Shown in pieces: positions 9,415-21,894 of a stretch of 64,000 nucleotides of DNA; within the stretch, counting starts at the first letter, position 1, and each line of letters begins with the position of its first letter. This stretch comes from Aquilaria yunnanensis (lineage: Eukaryota > Streptophyta > Magnoliopsida > Malvales > Thymelaeaceae). The notes under the pieces are model-generated. The model ran no database searches and was not told the DNA's origin. It was given only the letters and a program-made list of their open reading frames with translations. A program made the position numbers and the translations under genes. The DNA is taken from positions 56,922,501 through 56,986,500 of the forward strand of contig CM077593.1 of the NCBI GenBank assembly GCA_039654915.1. The letters run 5' to 3'.

Positions 9415-10899
9415 CCTAGGTGCTTGCCTTCCCCTAGGTTAGGCACATTTGTCCTCCCCTTGGTTAGGCACATTTGTCCTCAGCCATGGCTTAGGTATAT
9501 GTCCACCAGGCCCTCTGGAGTTGTACCTTTCTGGAATTTTCCTATCATCCCCTTTTTTAGGACAATCCCTCACCCAGTGATCTAGGGCTCTACACTTGTG
9601 GCATCCACTGGTCATTTTGAAGCATGGCTTGTTGCCATGAAACTTCCCACAAGTAATGTACTGAGGACCATATTGTTGTGGCCCCTTCTTTTTCTTGTTT
9701 CCTTTCTTTCCCCCACTTGGCTCAACTTCTTCCCTAGGCCTCTTTTGATGTTCTTTCTGTGATCCACTTCCATTCCCTAAACCACTTCTGGTTTTCTCCT
9801 TGAACTCTTCCTCAAGTGCAATAGCACTCTTTACTACTGAGTAGCAGTGTATAGCTCATACAACTTTGAGGATCTGCCTCAACTCAGGCTGTAAGCCTCT
9901 CAAAAACCTTTTGGTCCTTAACTCCGTCTATCCATCATACTGAGGAGCATATCTAATCAAGGTATTCAACTTCTGCTCATATTTCATGACACTAAGGTCT
10001 CCTTGCTCTAACTGATCAAACTCAACCTGCTTCTGATCCTTCTGAGCCTCATTGATATACTGTTGTTCGGAGACTTGAAGGAACTCAGCCCATCTCATGG
10101 ATCTCTTCCTTATAGCTGGCCTCCTTTGGTTTCTTTCCTGATAGGTTCTCTATATAGCTCTCGATTAGAGCTATTCATTTCCATCCAACTTCAAGGCGGC
10201 TAGAAGTACTTTCTAGGTAGAGGATACATCCATCCTCTCAAATATCTTCTCCACCTAGTATATCTAGAATTCAGCTTCTTCAGGGTCACATCCACCCTTG
10301 AACATAGGGTTTTAATGCTAGGAATCCTTCCAATTGGCCCTCCCTTAATCCACCTCTTCTTGATCTTTCTTCTCTAGCTTCAGTGTCTTGGGTTCCATTC
10401 TTTGTGGCCCTCTTCTAGCTGTAACTTCAACAGGAGGTTCGGTCCTTCTTGACAACACATAAGTATCCATCTCCTCTATCTCTCGGCTTTCTTTTACTTC
10501 AGCCTTGGGTTCCTGCCTCACTTCTGATCTCATCCTTCTAGCCCTTGCGTGTCTCTTCTCCTCATCTCCTTCATCTTCCTCTCAATCCTCTCCATTCTTG
10601 CTTGCTTGATCATAGTTCACTGGTTCTTTACCAGGCCTTCTACTTCCCCTGCCTTCACCTTCTATGTTTACTCCTGCCCTTGTTTGTTCTAGGCTTTCCT
10701 ATGGTTGGGCTTGGCCTCTAGCCAAGGCTTGCATTCCCACCACAAGTTGTGCCACAGTGGCTTATAATTTTTCCATCATCTGCTCCATTCTTTCTTAACT
10801 GCCCCTGCTAGGTCCAGATATATGTTCCCTGGCATTTGAATCTTCAACCAAATTAGGCTCTAAGGCCTCTAGTTGCCTTTCAAGCTCATCTATATGCAT
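9415..10899 (-). pseudogene. gag (Chromo-1), degenerate
   Basis: Nucleocapsid polyprotein remnant. Read leftwards from an ATG at 10899 it starts MHIDELERQLEALEPN, a coiled-coil-like N-terminus usual for chromovirus gag. A charged middle part (10345-10533, RREGPQ-like Arg/Glu-rich) and the capsid region (around 9900-10150, low quality) follow. A zinc knuckle CHKCRALDHWVRDC of the CX2CX4HX4C type lies at about 9560-9612. Several stops and frameshifts break it. The 3' end is separated from protease by the copia solo LTR at 7999-9414. Confidence 0.65.
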
Positions 10900-11010
10900 T
10901 CCATCCCTAGGATGGGTTGCCCTACATATGTTCAATAAGTACAAGTCTTATATAAACCTATGCGGGAACAAGATTAGGCAAAATACTATAATTTAATCAG
11001 AAGCTATAAA

Positions 11011-11026
11011 CCAAAGCTCTGATACA
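11011..11026 (-). other. Primer binding site (Chromo-1)
   Basis: Minus-strand TGTATCAGAGCTTTGG lies 8 bp inside the 5' LTR border. It resembles TGGTATCAGAGC, the complement of the initiator-Met tRNA 3' end, with one G missing. Its place between LTR and gag fits the primer site of first-strand synthesis. Confidence 0.6.
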
Positions 11027-11034
11027 ACAAAGCC

Positions 11035-11704
11035 TATCACACCCCACATAGGCCCTAGCCTGTGCACCTATAGTGCTAGTCAACTGTACTACCAAGGCAC
11101 TAACATTTTTATTCAATTCTTGCAGTTATAGTGTTTTATGTATAAACTTAGGTCTCAGCCAATTTACCTCTTTATAGTTCAATACATGTAATCTTAAGAC
11201 CAAGGCCTAAGAGGTGCCCCAGGAAGCTAAGTCCAATAGTTTTAGTCCATTAATTGCATTTCAAGGCAAGACTTATAACGTTGCTTGGAACACAAGGCAA
11301 GGCATATACATTTTTATACTTAAGTGTTTAAGGTGTGTGCTCATGAAGTGTGGCATTATAATGCATGTGAACCAAGAAGTCCACATCTTTCAATGTTTTC
11401 AAAACATACTTTTCATGCTCTTACACATTCGGCCTAACAAGAACCAAGAGAGGTTTAGAACATTATGGTCCAAACTTTCCTGTAACAAGTACAAATAACA
11501 TAACTTGGCATTTCATTCATTCATAATATTTACAGAATAGTTCCATGATTCAACCGAAGCTATATGTACACTAAATATCCTCTACACAAGTACTAAACAC
11601 TTGGAACTATACCAAGAGTACTAAAAATTAGAAATAACCATTGTTATGCATTACATGCCCATACTTCCTATTAATACCTGAGACTACTTTGAGGCTACAA
11701 TACA
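11035..11704 (-). repeat. 5' LTR of Chromo-1, left part
   Basis: Starts TATCACACCCCACATAGGCC; the related solo LTR at 21895 starts TGTCACACCCCACATAGGCC, so the terminal TG has mutated to TA. It is interrupted after 670 bp by Chromo-2 with TSD ATACA and resumes at 20267. No coding content. Confidence 0.75.
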
Positions 11705-14190
11705 TGTTACCCACTCTAGGGTAGTCCAATTATGGTGCCAAAATTGTTCATTTAAACTCCCAGGATTGGTAATGTCCTGTAGGCCATCAGAACAGTACCC
11801 ATAGTGTGCATACCCAAGTGTCCCTCTTGGGCACTACGTAAACACATGCATATTGGTCCAACCATCACACACATATTCCCATTTCATGCACACCATGGCA
11901 GCAGAGAAGGAAAACATTAGCACAAGTCTTAATCTTGGCTACCACACATTAGGCAATCTTATTAAATTCTAGTGACCAGCCACTGCGCCTGTAACTTCCA
12001 CTAAAAAAATGACCATTCTAGCCACATACCCCCTATTTTATTTGCTCCATTACCAATTAGAGACTTAGAGAAAACCAAGAAATTTTTTTTACATCAATAG
12101 CCCACCTATGGACCAAGTTATGGATTTTTTAAGTTGGTTACAAAATTCTGACCAAATAAACAGTAACTTAGCCAACTTTGCAATGTCATATCCTTCCCTA
12201 CAGGGCTTCAAATTCAGAAATTCCAAATCACCCTTCATCCTCTAGATGTTTTCTAGGTGTGGTGGGAATTTCATACCAAGATTCACTCTACACATGGAGA
12301 TATTAAACTTTAGGTCCAGAGTCAAAATTCTGGCAACTTTTGGACCATTTTGCCCACACAATTTTTCCAAACCATGCAAACACTTGATTCACAAGGGGAA
12401 AACCCTCCAAATATATCCCATATATGTCCATTACACATAGGAATTACATTCTATTGCATCTAGCAACTTTCTGTGGCTAAAATAGAATTTACAAGTAAGC
12501 AACCTATCATTCACACTTAGGCAGCTTTGCACCACATCACTTACATAGCCAAAACATTACTCAAACGTTCAGTTACTTGTCTCATCTTACGTACACTACA
12601 TGTACATGCATACATGCACTACATAATGGTCTTAAGTTAGCTAAATACACACCCGAAGTTCCAGGAGTGCCTGAGACACAATGGACTCCAGAACATGATG
12701 GTGGACAGCTGCTGCAGAACACAATAAGTACAACCATTAAAAATACCAAATGTGCTGCTAAAATCACCAAAATTTCCAGATCATAACTATACATAAGGAA
12801 GTTCATGTACCTGAATTTTCAGATCAAAACTCAAACTACAAATGTTAGTTTGAATGTGATCTTTCTGCTGGACCTGAAATGACAGAATTGAGGGGAGTAA
12901 GTTTCATTGAGAAACTTAGTAAGGGTAACACTTGGTTTCTTAAGGTAATGTGATCCTCATTCAAACCTGCATCCAAAGACAATAAAACATAAAAAGCACA
13001 ATGCATATATACAAGATATAGCAACAAATGCAGCAGCCGTTCACAACCAACAAACACATGAAATGCAGCAGCAACAATAACCATAGATTAGTCCATAAAA
13101 CACATAATAAACTTAAGTAAATCACTATGGCAGCCCTCCTCAAGCTAATGCTTGGTCTTAGGAAAATTTCAAGAGTAGTTATTACTAACTTTGGGCTCTA
13201 GAAACCCTCACTTTACTGCCATCATTGTGCCCTTCACACTAGGTCACAAAACCTTTAATAAGTGCACTCCCCTCACTAAGCTTGGTTCATCAAGCTCATG
13301 GCTCTCTTCCAAGCTTAGCCCTAGCTCCATGGATGTTTGAAAATTGCAGAAAATAGTCCATGAGAGCAAGAGAACCCTTACCTTGACTGGTATTCTGAAA
13401 TTGGAACTTGATCCTAGGTGCATTCAAGTCTTAGCACCACATAGCTTACAATTGGCCTTTCTTGCTTTCTTTTGCCTTCAATTTAAATCTTGGAGGCATG
13501 GTGGCTATGGAGGAAGTGTGGCTATGTTATTGGGCAGGAGGAGGATGAAAATGAGAGAGGGATAAGTGATTTGGTCACTTGAATGGCCTTAAATGAGCTT
13601 AAGGGTACAAAATACACTAAAACAAGTCTAACCTTGCTTTATGTCATTTTCCTTCTCACTAATTATGGTTTCTTTGTCTTAAACTCATTGGTACACATGT
13701 GCCCAACATTTTTGACTAATTATCAAGTCTTGGCTACCTCCCCCATGGTGGGATAACCCCACAATTCCACCCTCAGAATTAAGTCAAAAGCTTGAACACC
13801 TTAAGGTTTACACTAGGACATTTAGGTCTTTATTGCCTTTAGTGTTTCCTTTGTCGAAACTTGTCATCCATGGGTAATTTGGTCCTCCAATATCACTTTC
13901 ATACCATTTATATCCTTCCCAAAACTCTCCAAAGCTCTTTCTTGAGAGTTTTGCAATTAAGTACCCAAATTTTCAAAACCTTACAAAAAAGTGCATAGGT
14001 TGCTTGACAAATAAGCAATCCTTAAGGCTTTTCATGGGGGCCAAGTTACCAACTTGGAACACTTTTAAGGAGGTGTTGATTATGCCTTTTACCCCCCACA
14101 CTTCAATCACTATGGTGAGAATTACACAATATAATGGTTTTTAGCCATTATGATACACTTGTAATTCTCCCATTTTGTGAGGTGGTAACA
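11705..14190 (-). repeat. 3' LTR of Chromo-2
   Basis: 2486 bp, TGTTACCCACTCTAGGG to GGTGGTAACA on the plus strand. It closely matches the right LTR (17787-20261) and the solo LTR at 40320-46167. Short open frames such as 12246-12440 recur in each copy as LTR sequence, not as genes. Confidence 0.92.
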
Positions 14191-14205
14191 ATCCTCCCCC
14201 CTTTA
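14191..14205 (-). other. Polypurine tract of Chromo-2
   Basis: Minus-strand TAAAGGGGGGAGGAT directly before the 3' LTR start TGTTACC. It marks the element as minus-oriented and lies next to the stop codon of the chromodomain tail. Confidence 0.75.
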
Positions 14206-14668
14206 AAAATTTTGGTCCTCCAAAATAACATTTAGCTTCGGGTATTCTTCAGGATACCTTGTCTTAAGGTATTTTTCAGTTTCCCAAGTTGCTTCTCTTT
14301 CAGAGTGGTGTGACCACTAAACTTTAACCCTGGGAATATGTTTGTTTCTTAACCTTCTGGTATCCTTGGCTAAGACAGCTATAGGTTTCTCTTCATATGT
14401 CACATTAGGTTCCAACTGTATGTCTTCCACTACAATAGCATGCTTTGTGTCCAATAGACACTTCTAAAGCATACTGATGTGACAAACATTATGAACACTT
14501 GACATACTTGGCGGTAGAGCTAACCTGTACGTTACCTTGCCAACTCTGTCCAAGATCTCATAAGGACCTATGTATCTTGGAGCTAACTGGGTTCCTGTGC
14601 CAAATCTGATAGTGCCTTTGGTTGGTGCAAGTTTCAGCCAAACATTGTCACCAAACTCTACTTGAGAT
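14203..14668 (-). pseudogene. Integrase C-terminus with GPY/F module and chromodomain-like tail (Chromo-2)
   Basis: Read leftwards: VEFGDNVWLKLAPTKG and RYIGPYEILDRVGKVTYRL (the GPY/F module of chromovirus integrases), LPPSMSSVHNVCHISML, then VVEDIQLEPNVTYEEKP, LRNKHIPRVKV, WSHHSEREATWETEKYLK and a TAA at 14203-14205. The ATWE segment with preceding aromatic and basic residues is the usual chromodomain-like end, thought to steer integration to marked chromatin. There are stops after HISML and before WSHH. The part upstream of GSQVEFGD, meaning the zinc-binding region and DDE core, is absent; the frame joins RT sequence directly near 14669. Confidence 0.8.
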
Positions 14669-14669
14669 C

Positions 14670-16163
14670 CTAGAAATTCTTTTCACATTTATCAATCCAC
14701 TCAAATGTTTGACACTTCTTGGTCAGATGAGTAAGAACTGAGGCAGTCATGGAAAATCCTGATGCAAATTTCCTATAGTATCCAGCTAATCCAAGGAAAC
14801 TTCTGATTTCCTTCACAGTCTTTGGTCTTTCCCACTCTTGCACTGCCTTGACCTTTTCAGGGTCTGCCTTAAGGCCTTGTACATCTATGATGTGTCCTAG
14901 GAAAGACACTTCCCTTATCCAAAATTCACAGTTGGATAACTTGGCATAAAGCTGATGTTCCAATAGAGTCTTTAGGACAATCTTCAAATGATGTTCATGT
15001 TCATTTTTATCCTTGGAATACACTAGGATGTCATCATTGAACACAACCATAAATTTTTCCAGATGTGGTCTAAACACCGTATTCATCAGGTCCAAGAAAG
15101 CAGCTGGGGGATTAGTCAAACCAAATGGCATGACTGTGTACTCATAATGCCCATATTTGGTCTTGAATGCAGTCTTAGGAATATTTTCTCCCTTTACTCT
15201 CAATTGGAAGTATCCAGATTTGAAATCTATCATGGAGAAGATCTTAGCTCCCTTGAGTTGATCAAATAGATCCTTAATCCTAGGGACTGGATACTTGTTC
15301 TTGATAGTCACTGCATTAAGCTTCCTGTAGTAAGTGCATAGTCTCAAATATCCATCCTTCTTTTTCACAAAGAGAACAGGAGCTCCCCATGGTGAAACAC
15401 TTGGCCTTATGAACCCTTTTTCAAGAAGTCCATCAGGTTGTTTCTTGAGCTTATTCATATCTATGATTGGCATTCTGTAAGGAGTTATGGATATTGGACT
15501 AACTTCTAGTTGGAGCTTGATTTCAAAATCAATCTCCCTTTGTGGAGGAATACCTGGCAGGTCTTTTGGAAAGACTTGTCGAAAGTTTCTCACTATAGGT
15601 ATTCTGTCCACTTCCTCATCATAGTGCAATTCATTCAATGCATAATAGTAATCATGCTCAAAAATCACAGGTATCTCATCTAATACCTCTAGCTCCATGC
15701 CATGCATTTCATACACTAATTCCTTAGAATTCACTAATGCATGCACTTCACCATTAGGCAATGTGATTTCCCTTTTAGCACAATCAATTCTTTTGTTATG
15801 CATAGCAAGCCAATTCATACCCAGCACTAAATCATACTTAGGAATGTCCAACACTAGCAGATTAGCGATAACCTTAGTCTTTCCTACTACTATCTCACAA
15901 TACTTAGCTAGGTCATTAGTGAAAAGACATTGACTACCTGCTATTTTCACTAAGGATATCCTAGGAATGACTTCAGTAGGCAATATCATGGCTTCAACAA
16001 ATTTCCTAGCCACTATAGACACAAATGCACTAGTATCAAACAGAACACTAATAGGCATACCATTAAGGTAAATGTTACCTCCTAGTGCACCTCTATGCTT
16101 TGATGTCTCTGGCCTCTCCACTTGGAAGACTCTGCCAGCTCTCTGCACTGGAGGCCGAGGCAC
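14670..16163 (-). CDS. Protease and reverse transcriptase ORF remnant (Chromo-2)
   Basis: 497 uninterrupted codons, the longest open frame in the window. The protease appears as [20 protein letters not shown]: the catalytic Asp is kept, but the active site reads DTSA instead of DTGA. Then come [19 protein letters not shown] and the linker [18 protein letters not shown] follows with [67 protein letters not shown] and the catalytic FNDD ([13 protein letters not shown]; other copies have FIDD). The RT end is [28 protein letters not shown], then KCEKNF, where the frame is cut by the deletion. Probably inactive because of the protease change and the missing RNase H and integrase core. Confidence 0.88.
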   Translation of the reverse strand: MPRPPVQRAGRVFQVERPETSKHRGALGGNIYLNGMPISVLFDTSAFVSIVARKFVEAMILPTEVIPRISLVKIAGSQCLFTNDLAKYCEIVVGKTKVIANLLVLDIPKYDLVLGMNWLAMHNKRIDCAKREITLPNGEVHALVNSKELVYEMHGMELEVLDEIPVIFEHDYYYALNELHYDEEVDRIPIVRNFRQVFPKDLPGIPPQREIDFEIKLQLEVSPISITPYRMPIIDMNKLKKQPDGLLEKGFIRPSVSPWGAPVLFVKKKDGYLRLCTYYRKLNAVTIKNKYPVPRIKDLFDQLKGAKIFSMIDFKSGYFQLRVKGENIPKTAFKTKYGHYEYTVMPFGLTNPPAAFLDLMNTVFRPHLEKFMVVFNDDILVYSKDKNEHEHHLKIVLKTLLEHQLYAKLSNCEFWIREVSFLGHIIDVQGLKADPEKVKAVQEWERPKTVKEIRSFLGLAGYYRKFASGFSMTASVLTHLTKKCQTFEWIDKCEKNF

Positions 16164-17620
16164 TAGAGGAACTTACCTCTGCTATCCCTCCCTTGGTGCT
16201 ACCTTTCTAGGTACTGCCCCAATAGGGCTTACTGGACATTGGTCTTCTGGCCTCCTTTGAGCCTATGGGAAGTCTTTGATCCAATGATCCATGGATCCAC
16301 ATCTTAGACACGCTTTGGTGTCAAAATAGCAAGGTTTCTTTCCATGAAACTTCTTGCATTTAGGGCACCTTAGGTCAGGGAACTTCCCCTTAACCTTGCC
16401 CTCACCACCAAGATGAGAACTCTTGGAAATTCCCCTGCCATGTGGTGGCTTCTTCTACTTGCCTCTTGCCTGACTACTTTCCCCTGTTCCACTGGGAAAG
16501 TAATTAGTCTTATACTCCTCTTGCTCTACTACTAGAGCTTTTTGCACTACTTCATAGTATGTAACTGCTCCAAAAGGTCTAACAGCCTTTCTAATGTTTG
16601 ACTTTAGGCCTCTAACAAATATTTTGGCCTTCAATTCCTCCATTCCATGATATTGAGGAGCATACTTCAGCAACTGATTGAATTTGTGCTCATACGCTAG
16701 GACACTGAGGTTGTCCTACCTTAGAGCATCAAATTCAACTTGCTTCATATCCTTGATGGCATCACTGATGTACTGCTCCTGGAACAGCTGTGTGAACTCT
16801 GGCCAGCTCATCTCAATATCTCTTCCTGGCCTTCTACCCTCCTGCAAAGCATACCTATCTCTGGTGTTCTTCCACCATATCTATGAACTACCTACCAAGT
16901 TGTAAGTAGCCAGTGACACCTTCTTGGTGGAGCTGAGTGGCATCCTCTCAAACATCTTTTCTATGAAGATTAACCACTTCTTATCTCTCTCTGGCCTAGC
17001 TCTTCCATCAAACTATGGAGGTCTTAGGCCTTGGAACCTCTCCAATAGTCTGACCTCATCTAGGCCTTCTAGATCCTCTGATCTATGTCTCTTGGATCTG
17101 TGAGAGCCCTCTGTATGGTGATGCTTTCTATGACCTCTATGATCTCTCTTCTTTATCCTGGATCTTCTCTCATGGCCTTCGTTAGTCTCATTCCTAGTGC
17201 AGGAATGGTCATACACTGAGGGATTGGTCCTGGACACCTGACCAATCTCTGACCTTAGTCTTCTTCCTCTTGGATTTCTCCTATCCTCGTCTTCCTCCTC
17301 AATGGTCTCATCATTTGTATCTTATAAGCTTCTAGAAGGAACAAATTTAGATGTGTCCTAGTATCCTTTTCTCGTTACTACTGTGCATCCTGAACTGGTT
17401 CTGCTGGAGATACTTGGACTCCTTGCGGTTGTGCTTGAATAAGCCTTACTAAGTTCTCATTGAGTAGAGCTAAGTTTGTCTGAAGTTCTAACCAAACCTG
17501 AGCCACTTTAGGGTTTGGTACCCCCTATTGCCCTTGATTCCCTCTATTCAGTCCATTTATTTGTTGCCTAGAGTCAGTAGGAGGCCTTAGGGATGGTTAC
17601 CCTCTCCTTGTGGCAACCAT
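16164..17620 (-). pseudogene. gag (Chromo-2), degenerate
   Basis: From an ATG at 17620 (MVATRRG, followed by a stop). An Arg/His/Glu-rich part lies near 17013-17237, the capsid-like region with YHGMEELKAKIFVRGLK near 16455-16673, then the zinc-knuckle part at about 16262-16370. The knuckle reads CLRCGSMDHWIKDF, so the last Cys of CX2CX4HX4C is Phe here (TTC for TGC) and RNA packaging by this copy would be impaired. Several stops, mainly TAG, break the frame. It lies directly upstream of protease-RT in element orientation. Confidence 0.7.
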
Positions 17621-17765
17621 ATTTACTTCCTGAGTTGGTGATTCATCATAGAGCACATATAAAGATCATAGGTATTTCAATGGTACTTGACACTAGCAGC
17701 TGACTAAACTGAGTTCATGTATGTAGATGCATGCAATGCAACTATATGCTATGTACATGTATAAA

Positions 17766-17782
17766 CCATGCTTTGATACCAA
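17766..17782 (-). other. Primer binding site (Chromo-2)
   Basis: Minus-strand TTGGTATCAAAGCATGG, 4 bp inside the 5' LTR border. It resembles the initiator-Met primer site TGGTATCAGAGC with one change. Confidence 0.65.
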
Positions 17783-17786
17783 CTTC

Positions 17787-20261
17787 TATTACCCACTCCG
17801 GGGTAGTCCAATTATGGTGCCAAGATTGTGCATTTAAACTCCTAGGATTGGTAATGTTCTGTAGGCCATCAGAACACTACCCTTAGTGTGCATACCCAAG
17901 TGGCCCTCTTGGCCACTATATAAACACATGCATATTGGTCCAACCATCACATTTCATGCACACCATGGCAGCAAAGAAGGAAAACACTAACACAAGTCTT
18001 AATGTTGGCTACCACACATTAGGCAATCTTATTAAATTCTAGTGACCAGCCACTGCGCCTTTAACTTCCACTAATAAACTGTACTATTATAGCCACATGC
18101 CCCCCTATTTTATTTGCTCCATTACCAAGTAGAGACTTAGAGAAAACCAAGGAATTTTATTTTACATCAATAGGCCACCTATGGACCAAGTTATGGATTT
18201 TTTAAGTTGGTTACAAAATTCTGACAAAATGAACAGTAACTACCCAACTTTGCATTGTCATATCTTTCGCTACAGGGCTCCAAATTTAGAAATTCCAAAT
18301 TCCAGTTCATACTATAGATGTTTTCTAGGTGTGGTAAAAATTTTATACCAAGATTCATTCTAAACAGGGGGATATTAGACTTTAGGTCCAGAGTCAAAAT
18401 TCTGGCAACTTTTGGACCATTTTGCCCATACAATTTTTCCACACCATCTAAACACTTGATTCACAAGGGGAAAACCCTCCAAATATATCCCATATATGTC
18501 CATTACACATAGGAATTACATTCTCTTACATCTAGCAACTTTATGTGGCTAAAAGAGAATTTACAAGTAAGCAACCTATCATTCACACTTAGGCAGCTTT
18601 GCACCACATCACTTACATAGCCAAAACATTACTCAAATGTTCTCATACTTGTCTCATCTTACATACAATACATGTACATGCAAACATTCACTACATAATG
18701 GTCTTAACTCATCTACATACACACCCTAAGTTACAGGAGTGCCTAAGACACAACGGACTCCAGAACAGGATGCTGGACAATTGCTGCATAACACAATATG
18801 TACCACCATTAAAAATACCAAATCTCCTCCTAAAATCACCAAACGTTTCAGATCTTAGAAATACATATGAAAGTTCATGTACCTGAAATATCAGCTCAAA
18901 AATCTAACAAAAAATGTCAGTTTGAATGTGATCCTTCTGCTGGACCTGAAATGACAGAATTGAGGGGAGTAAGTTCCATTGAGAAACTTAGTAAGGGTAA
19001 CACTTGGTTTCTTAAGGTAATGTGATCCTCATTCAAACTTGCATCCAAAGACAATAAAACAAAAAAACCACAATGCATATAAACAAGATATAGCAACCAA
19101 ATGCAGTAGCCATTCACAACCAACAAACACATGAAATGCAGCAGCAACAATAACCGTAGATTAGTCCATAAAACACATAATAAACTTAAGTAAATCACCA
19201 TGGCAGCCCTCCTCAAGCTAATGCTTGGTCTTAGGAGGATTTTAAGAGTAGTTAGTACAAACTTTGGGCTCTAAAAACCCTCACTTTACTGCCATCATTG
19301 TGCACTTCACACTAGGTCACAAAACCTTCAATAAGTGCACTCCTCTCACTAAGCTTGGTTCATCAAGCTCATGGCTCTCTTCCAAGCTTACACCTAGCTC
19401 CATGGATGTTTGAAAATTGAATAAAACATTCCATGAGAGCAAGAGAACCCTTACCTTGATGGGCATGCTGAAATTGGAGCTTGATCCTAGGTGCATTCAA
19501 GTCTTAGCACCACATAGGTTCCAATTGCCCTTTCTTGCTTTCTATTGCCTTCAATTTCAATCTTGGAGGTACGGTGGCTATGGAGGAAGTGTGGTTGTGT
19601 TCTTGGGTAGGAGGAGGATGAAAATGAGAGAGGGATAAGTGATTTGGTCACTTAAATGGCCTTAAATGAGCTTAAGGGCACAAAATTCACTTAAACATGC
19701 TTAACCATGCTTTATGTCATTTTCCTTCTCACTAATTATGGTTTCTTTGTCTTAAAATCATTGGTACACATGTGCCCAACATTTTTGACTAATTATCAAG
19801 GCTTGGCTGAGTCCCCCATGGTGGGATAACCCAACAATTCCACCCTTAGACTTAAGTCAAAAGCTTGAACACCTTAAGGTTTACACGAGGACATTTAGGT
19901 CCTTATTGCCTTTAGTGTTTCCTTTGTCCAAACTTGTCTTTCATGAGTAATTTGGTCCTCCAATAGAACTTTCATACCATTTATATCCTTCCCATAACTC
20001 TCGAAAGCTCTTTCTTGAGAGTTTTGCAATTGAGTACCCAAATTTTCAAAACCTTACGAAAAAGTCCATAGGTTGCTTGACAAATAAGCAATCCTTAAGG
20101 CTTTTCTTGGGGGCCAACTTACCAACTTGGAACACTTTTAAGGAGGTGTTGATTATGCCTTTTCCCCCTACACTTCAATCACTATGGTGAGAATTACACA
20201 ATATAATGGTTTTTAGCCATTATGACACACTTGTAATTCTTCCATTTTGTAAGGTGGTACA
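17787..20261 (-). repeat. 5' LTR of Chromo-2
   Basis: 2475 bp from TATTACCCACTCCGGGG (terminal TG mutated to TA) to AAGGTGGTACA. It pairs with the LTR at 11705-14190 and is followed by the TSD ATACA at 20262-20266. Confidence 0.92.
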
Positions 20262-20266
20262 ATACA

Positions 20267-21646
20267 AAACCAAAGTTTGTAGGAAAATGCCTATAACCAT
20301 GCCTATACCCCTAAGTGCAAACCATCCCAGCAAAGCCCCTGAGCACACATCCATTGATCCTAGACTTGTCCCATAAATCTACACAAACCTGCAAACTCAA
20401 ATACATAAGTTTATTCCTTAATATAAGACTTGCACTATGTACTTATAAGCTGAGCTTTTGGTTAGATACATACCTTTGCAAAACCGAGCTAAAATTAGCA
20501 CACAAGCAACTACACAACTCAATCAATCTTAAAGCCTTTTCCTGAAACATGTACAATAAGGGGCATGAGTTTCATAAACTCAATAAGGATTACTACAAAT
20601 CCAAGGAGCTTATTTAGTTAAGCTCGAAGGCTTAACCTCCATTTAGCATTACTTTACCTGCAAGAAAGACAAGAAAACACCAAAACCACAAGTACAATAA
20701 CATATACACATAATAACTACAACTATGAGGGGTTAGCAAGCACATCCAAGCAACCAAGCACATAACTCACACACCACAGAGAAAATGTTCTTCTCGGCCG
20801 AAGCCAAACTAGCAAGTACATCCATAAGTTCCATCAATCTTCACGGTAAAACCATCCATTGCACTAGAACTCCAAGTTCAAATATAGGTTGCCCCTCCTA
20901 TAAATGAACTCTAAGTACTTGCCACTAGTGACTAGCTAGCCAACATAACCCATAAACAAGAAGGTTCCATTCATGCCCCATATAGCATTCTAAGATCATA
21001 TAACTCAATATACCATCACTTAGAAGCCAAATTACTAACTTGCACTTGGAACAATACCAAAATCAAGTAGAGAATCGTAATCCTTACAAATTCTTTTCTT
21101 TAGAGGTCTCGACCAACTTGAATCTCCAAGCCTCCTCTTGAAAATTCAATTACAATGTCGCCGAAGGCCAAGAACACCAATGTTGAGCTTGATTTTTCAA
21201 TTCAAGTGCAAATCACCAAGGATTTGGCTCAAATCCGAAGCTTTCCAACCCAAGAACACCAAGAACTCAGTCAAGCTCACTAAGGAAGGTTTTGACCTTA
21301 AATCATGGCTTAATTGTTTAGTGGATCCAAGCATTACCAGGTATGTGCCAAATGGCACTAAAAATGGGCAAATGCTAGCCTTAGTGCACTCACTACTTGC
21401 ATGGCTCATTGTACTACTTTCATACTTCTTTGTCTCATTATTACTACTCAAAAGAATGTTCAATTTGGGCCTTAATATTTGTTTCTCACCATTAGCAACT
21501 TAGGCTATTTAAATGTACATTTTGTACTGATAGTTCTTGGTTGCACATATATCCCACTTTCGACATTTTCATTTAAGTCCCTCATGGTTTTAATGTATTT
21601 TTCTTACATTTTTGGCATGGGCCAAGATTGAGGTATTGTCCTGACA
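20267..21646 (-). repeat. 5' LTR of Chromo-1, right part
   Basis: Resumes after the Chromo-2 TSD and runs to GGTATTGTCCTGACA. The solo LTR 21895-24275 ends in the same way (GGATGGTCCTAACA after GGCTTGGGCCAAG), which fixes this border. The rejoined LTR is about 2.05 kb. The bases to the right, AGAAG (21647-21651), are the TSD candidate, followed by antisense-gene sequence of Tat-B'. Frames inside, such as 21138-21503, are not supported as genes. Confidence 0.75.
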
Positions 21647-21894
21647 AGAAGCTTGCCCAACTTCGCCAGGAGGTTTCAGAGAGATAGAAAAAATTTGTTG
21701 AGTAGTGTTCCATAACCGTCTCTGACTTTGGGTTAAAGTTGGCGGTGCAGACTTTCTTAACCAAGGCAGTTCGGGTGTAGAAGGAGGAGGTAGCTACTGA
21801 TCTAACCAAGGCGTTGGCCCTAACTGTTGAGCTTGAGACTAAGGTCAATAATCTGAAGAAGTTGAAGAAAAAGAAGAAGAAAAAGGAGGAGAAG
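21647..21894 (+). pseudogene. Antisense gene exon 4 fragment, part 1 (Tat-B')
   Basis: Plus-strand coiled-coil part of the Tat antisense gene. LAQLRQEV corresponds to MAKLREES of Tat-B exon 4, and LETKVNNLKKLKKKKKKKEEK corresponds to the Lys-rich LKKEKKKKKLKKLEKK stretch. Several stops are present. It is cut on the left by the Chromo-1 LTR and on the right by the solo LTR at 21895, after which it continues at 24276. Confidence 0.65.

Larger units (their letters stand above)
11705..20261 (-). mobile_element. Chromovirus Chromo-2: complete ends, pol deleted internally (TSD ATACA)
   Basis: 8557-bp minus-strand element with two LTRs (2486 and 2475 bp) and a perfect 5-bp target duplication ATACA (11700-11704, 20262-20266). 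From right to left: 5' LTR, primer site, gag, protease-RT, then directly the integrase C-terminus with chromodomain-like tail, polypurine tract, 3' LTR. RNase H and the integrase catalytic core are missing, so it is structurally complete but not autonomous. It sits inside the 5' LTR of Chromo-1 and is therefore younger. The two LTRs differ at many sites by eye, so it is not a very recent insertion. Confidence 0.93.
5798..21646 (-). mobile_element. Chromovirus-like Ty3/gypsy element Chromo-1, 3'-truncated
   Basis: Minus-strand element. From right to left: 5' LTR (11035-21646, split by Chromo-2), primer site (11011-11026), gag (9415-10899), protease, RT (6758-7998) and RNase H plus linker (5799-6632). 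Integrase core, chromodomain and 3' LTR are missing, cut at 5797/5798 against the Tat-A LTR. A copia solo LTR interrupts it at 7999-9414. The 5' LTR ends with the bases AGAAG on its right, a TSD candidate whose left partner is lost. RT type, LTR length (about 2 kb) and relation to Chromo-2 suggest the chromovirus branch; the chromodomain itself is not present here. Confidence 0.8.

Noticed and set aside
12246..12440. Frames conserved between 12246-12440, 18318-18512 and 44228-44425, starting MFSRCG
   Set aside because: Equivalent positions in three Chromo-2-type LTRs; not a gene shared by different contexts.
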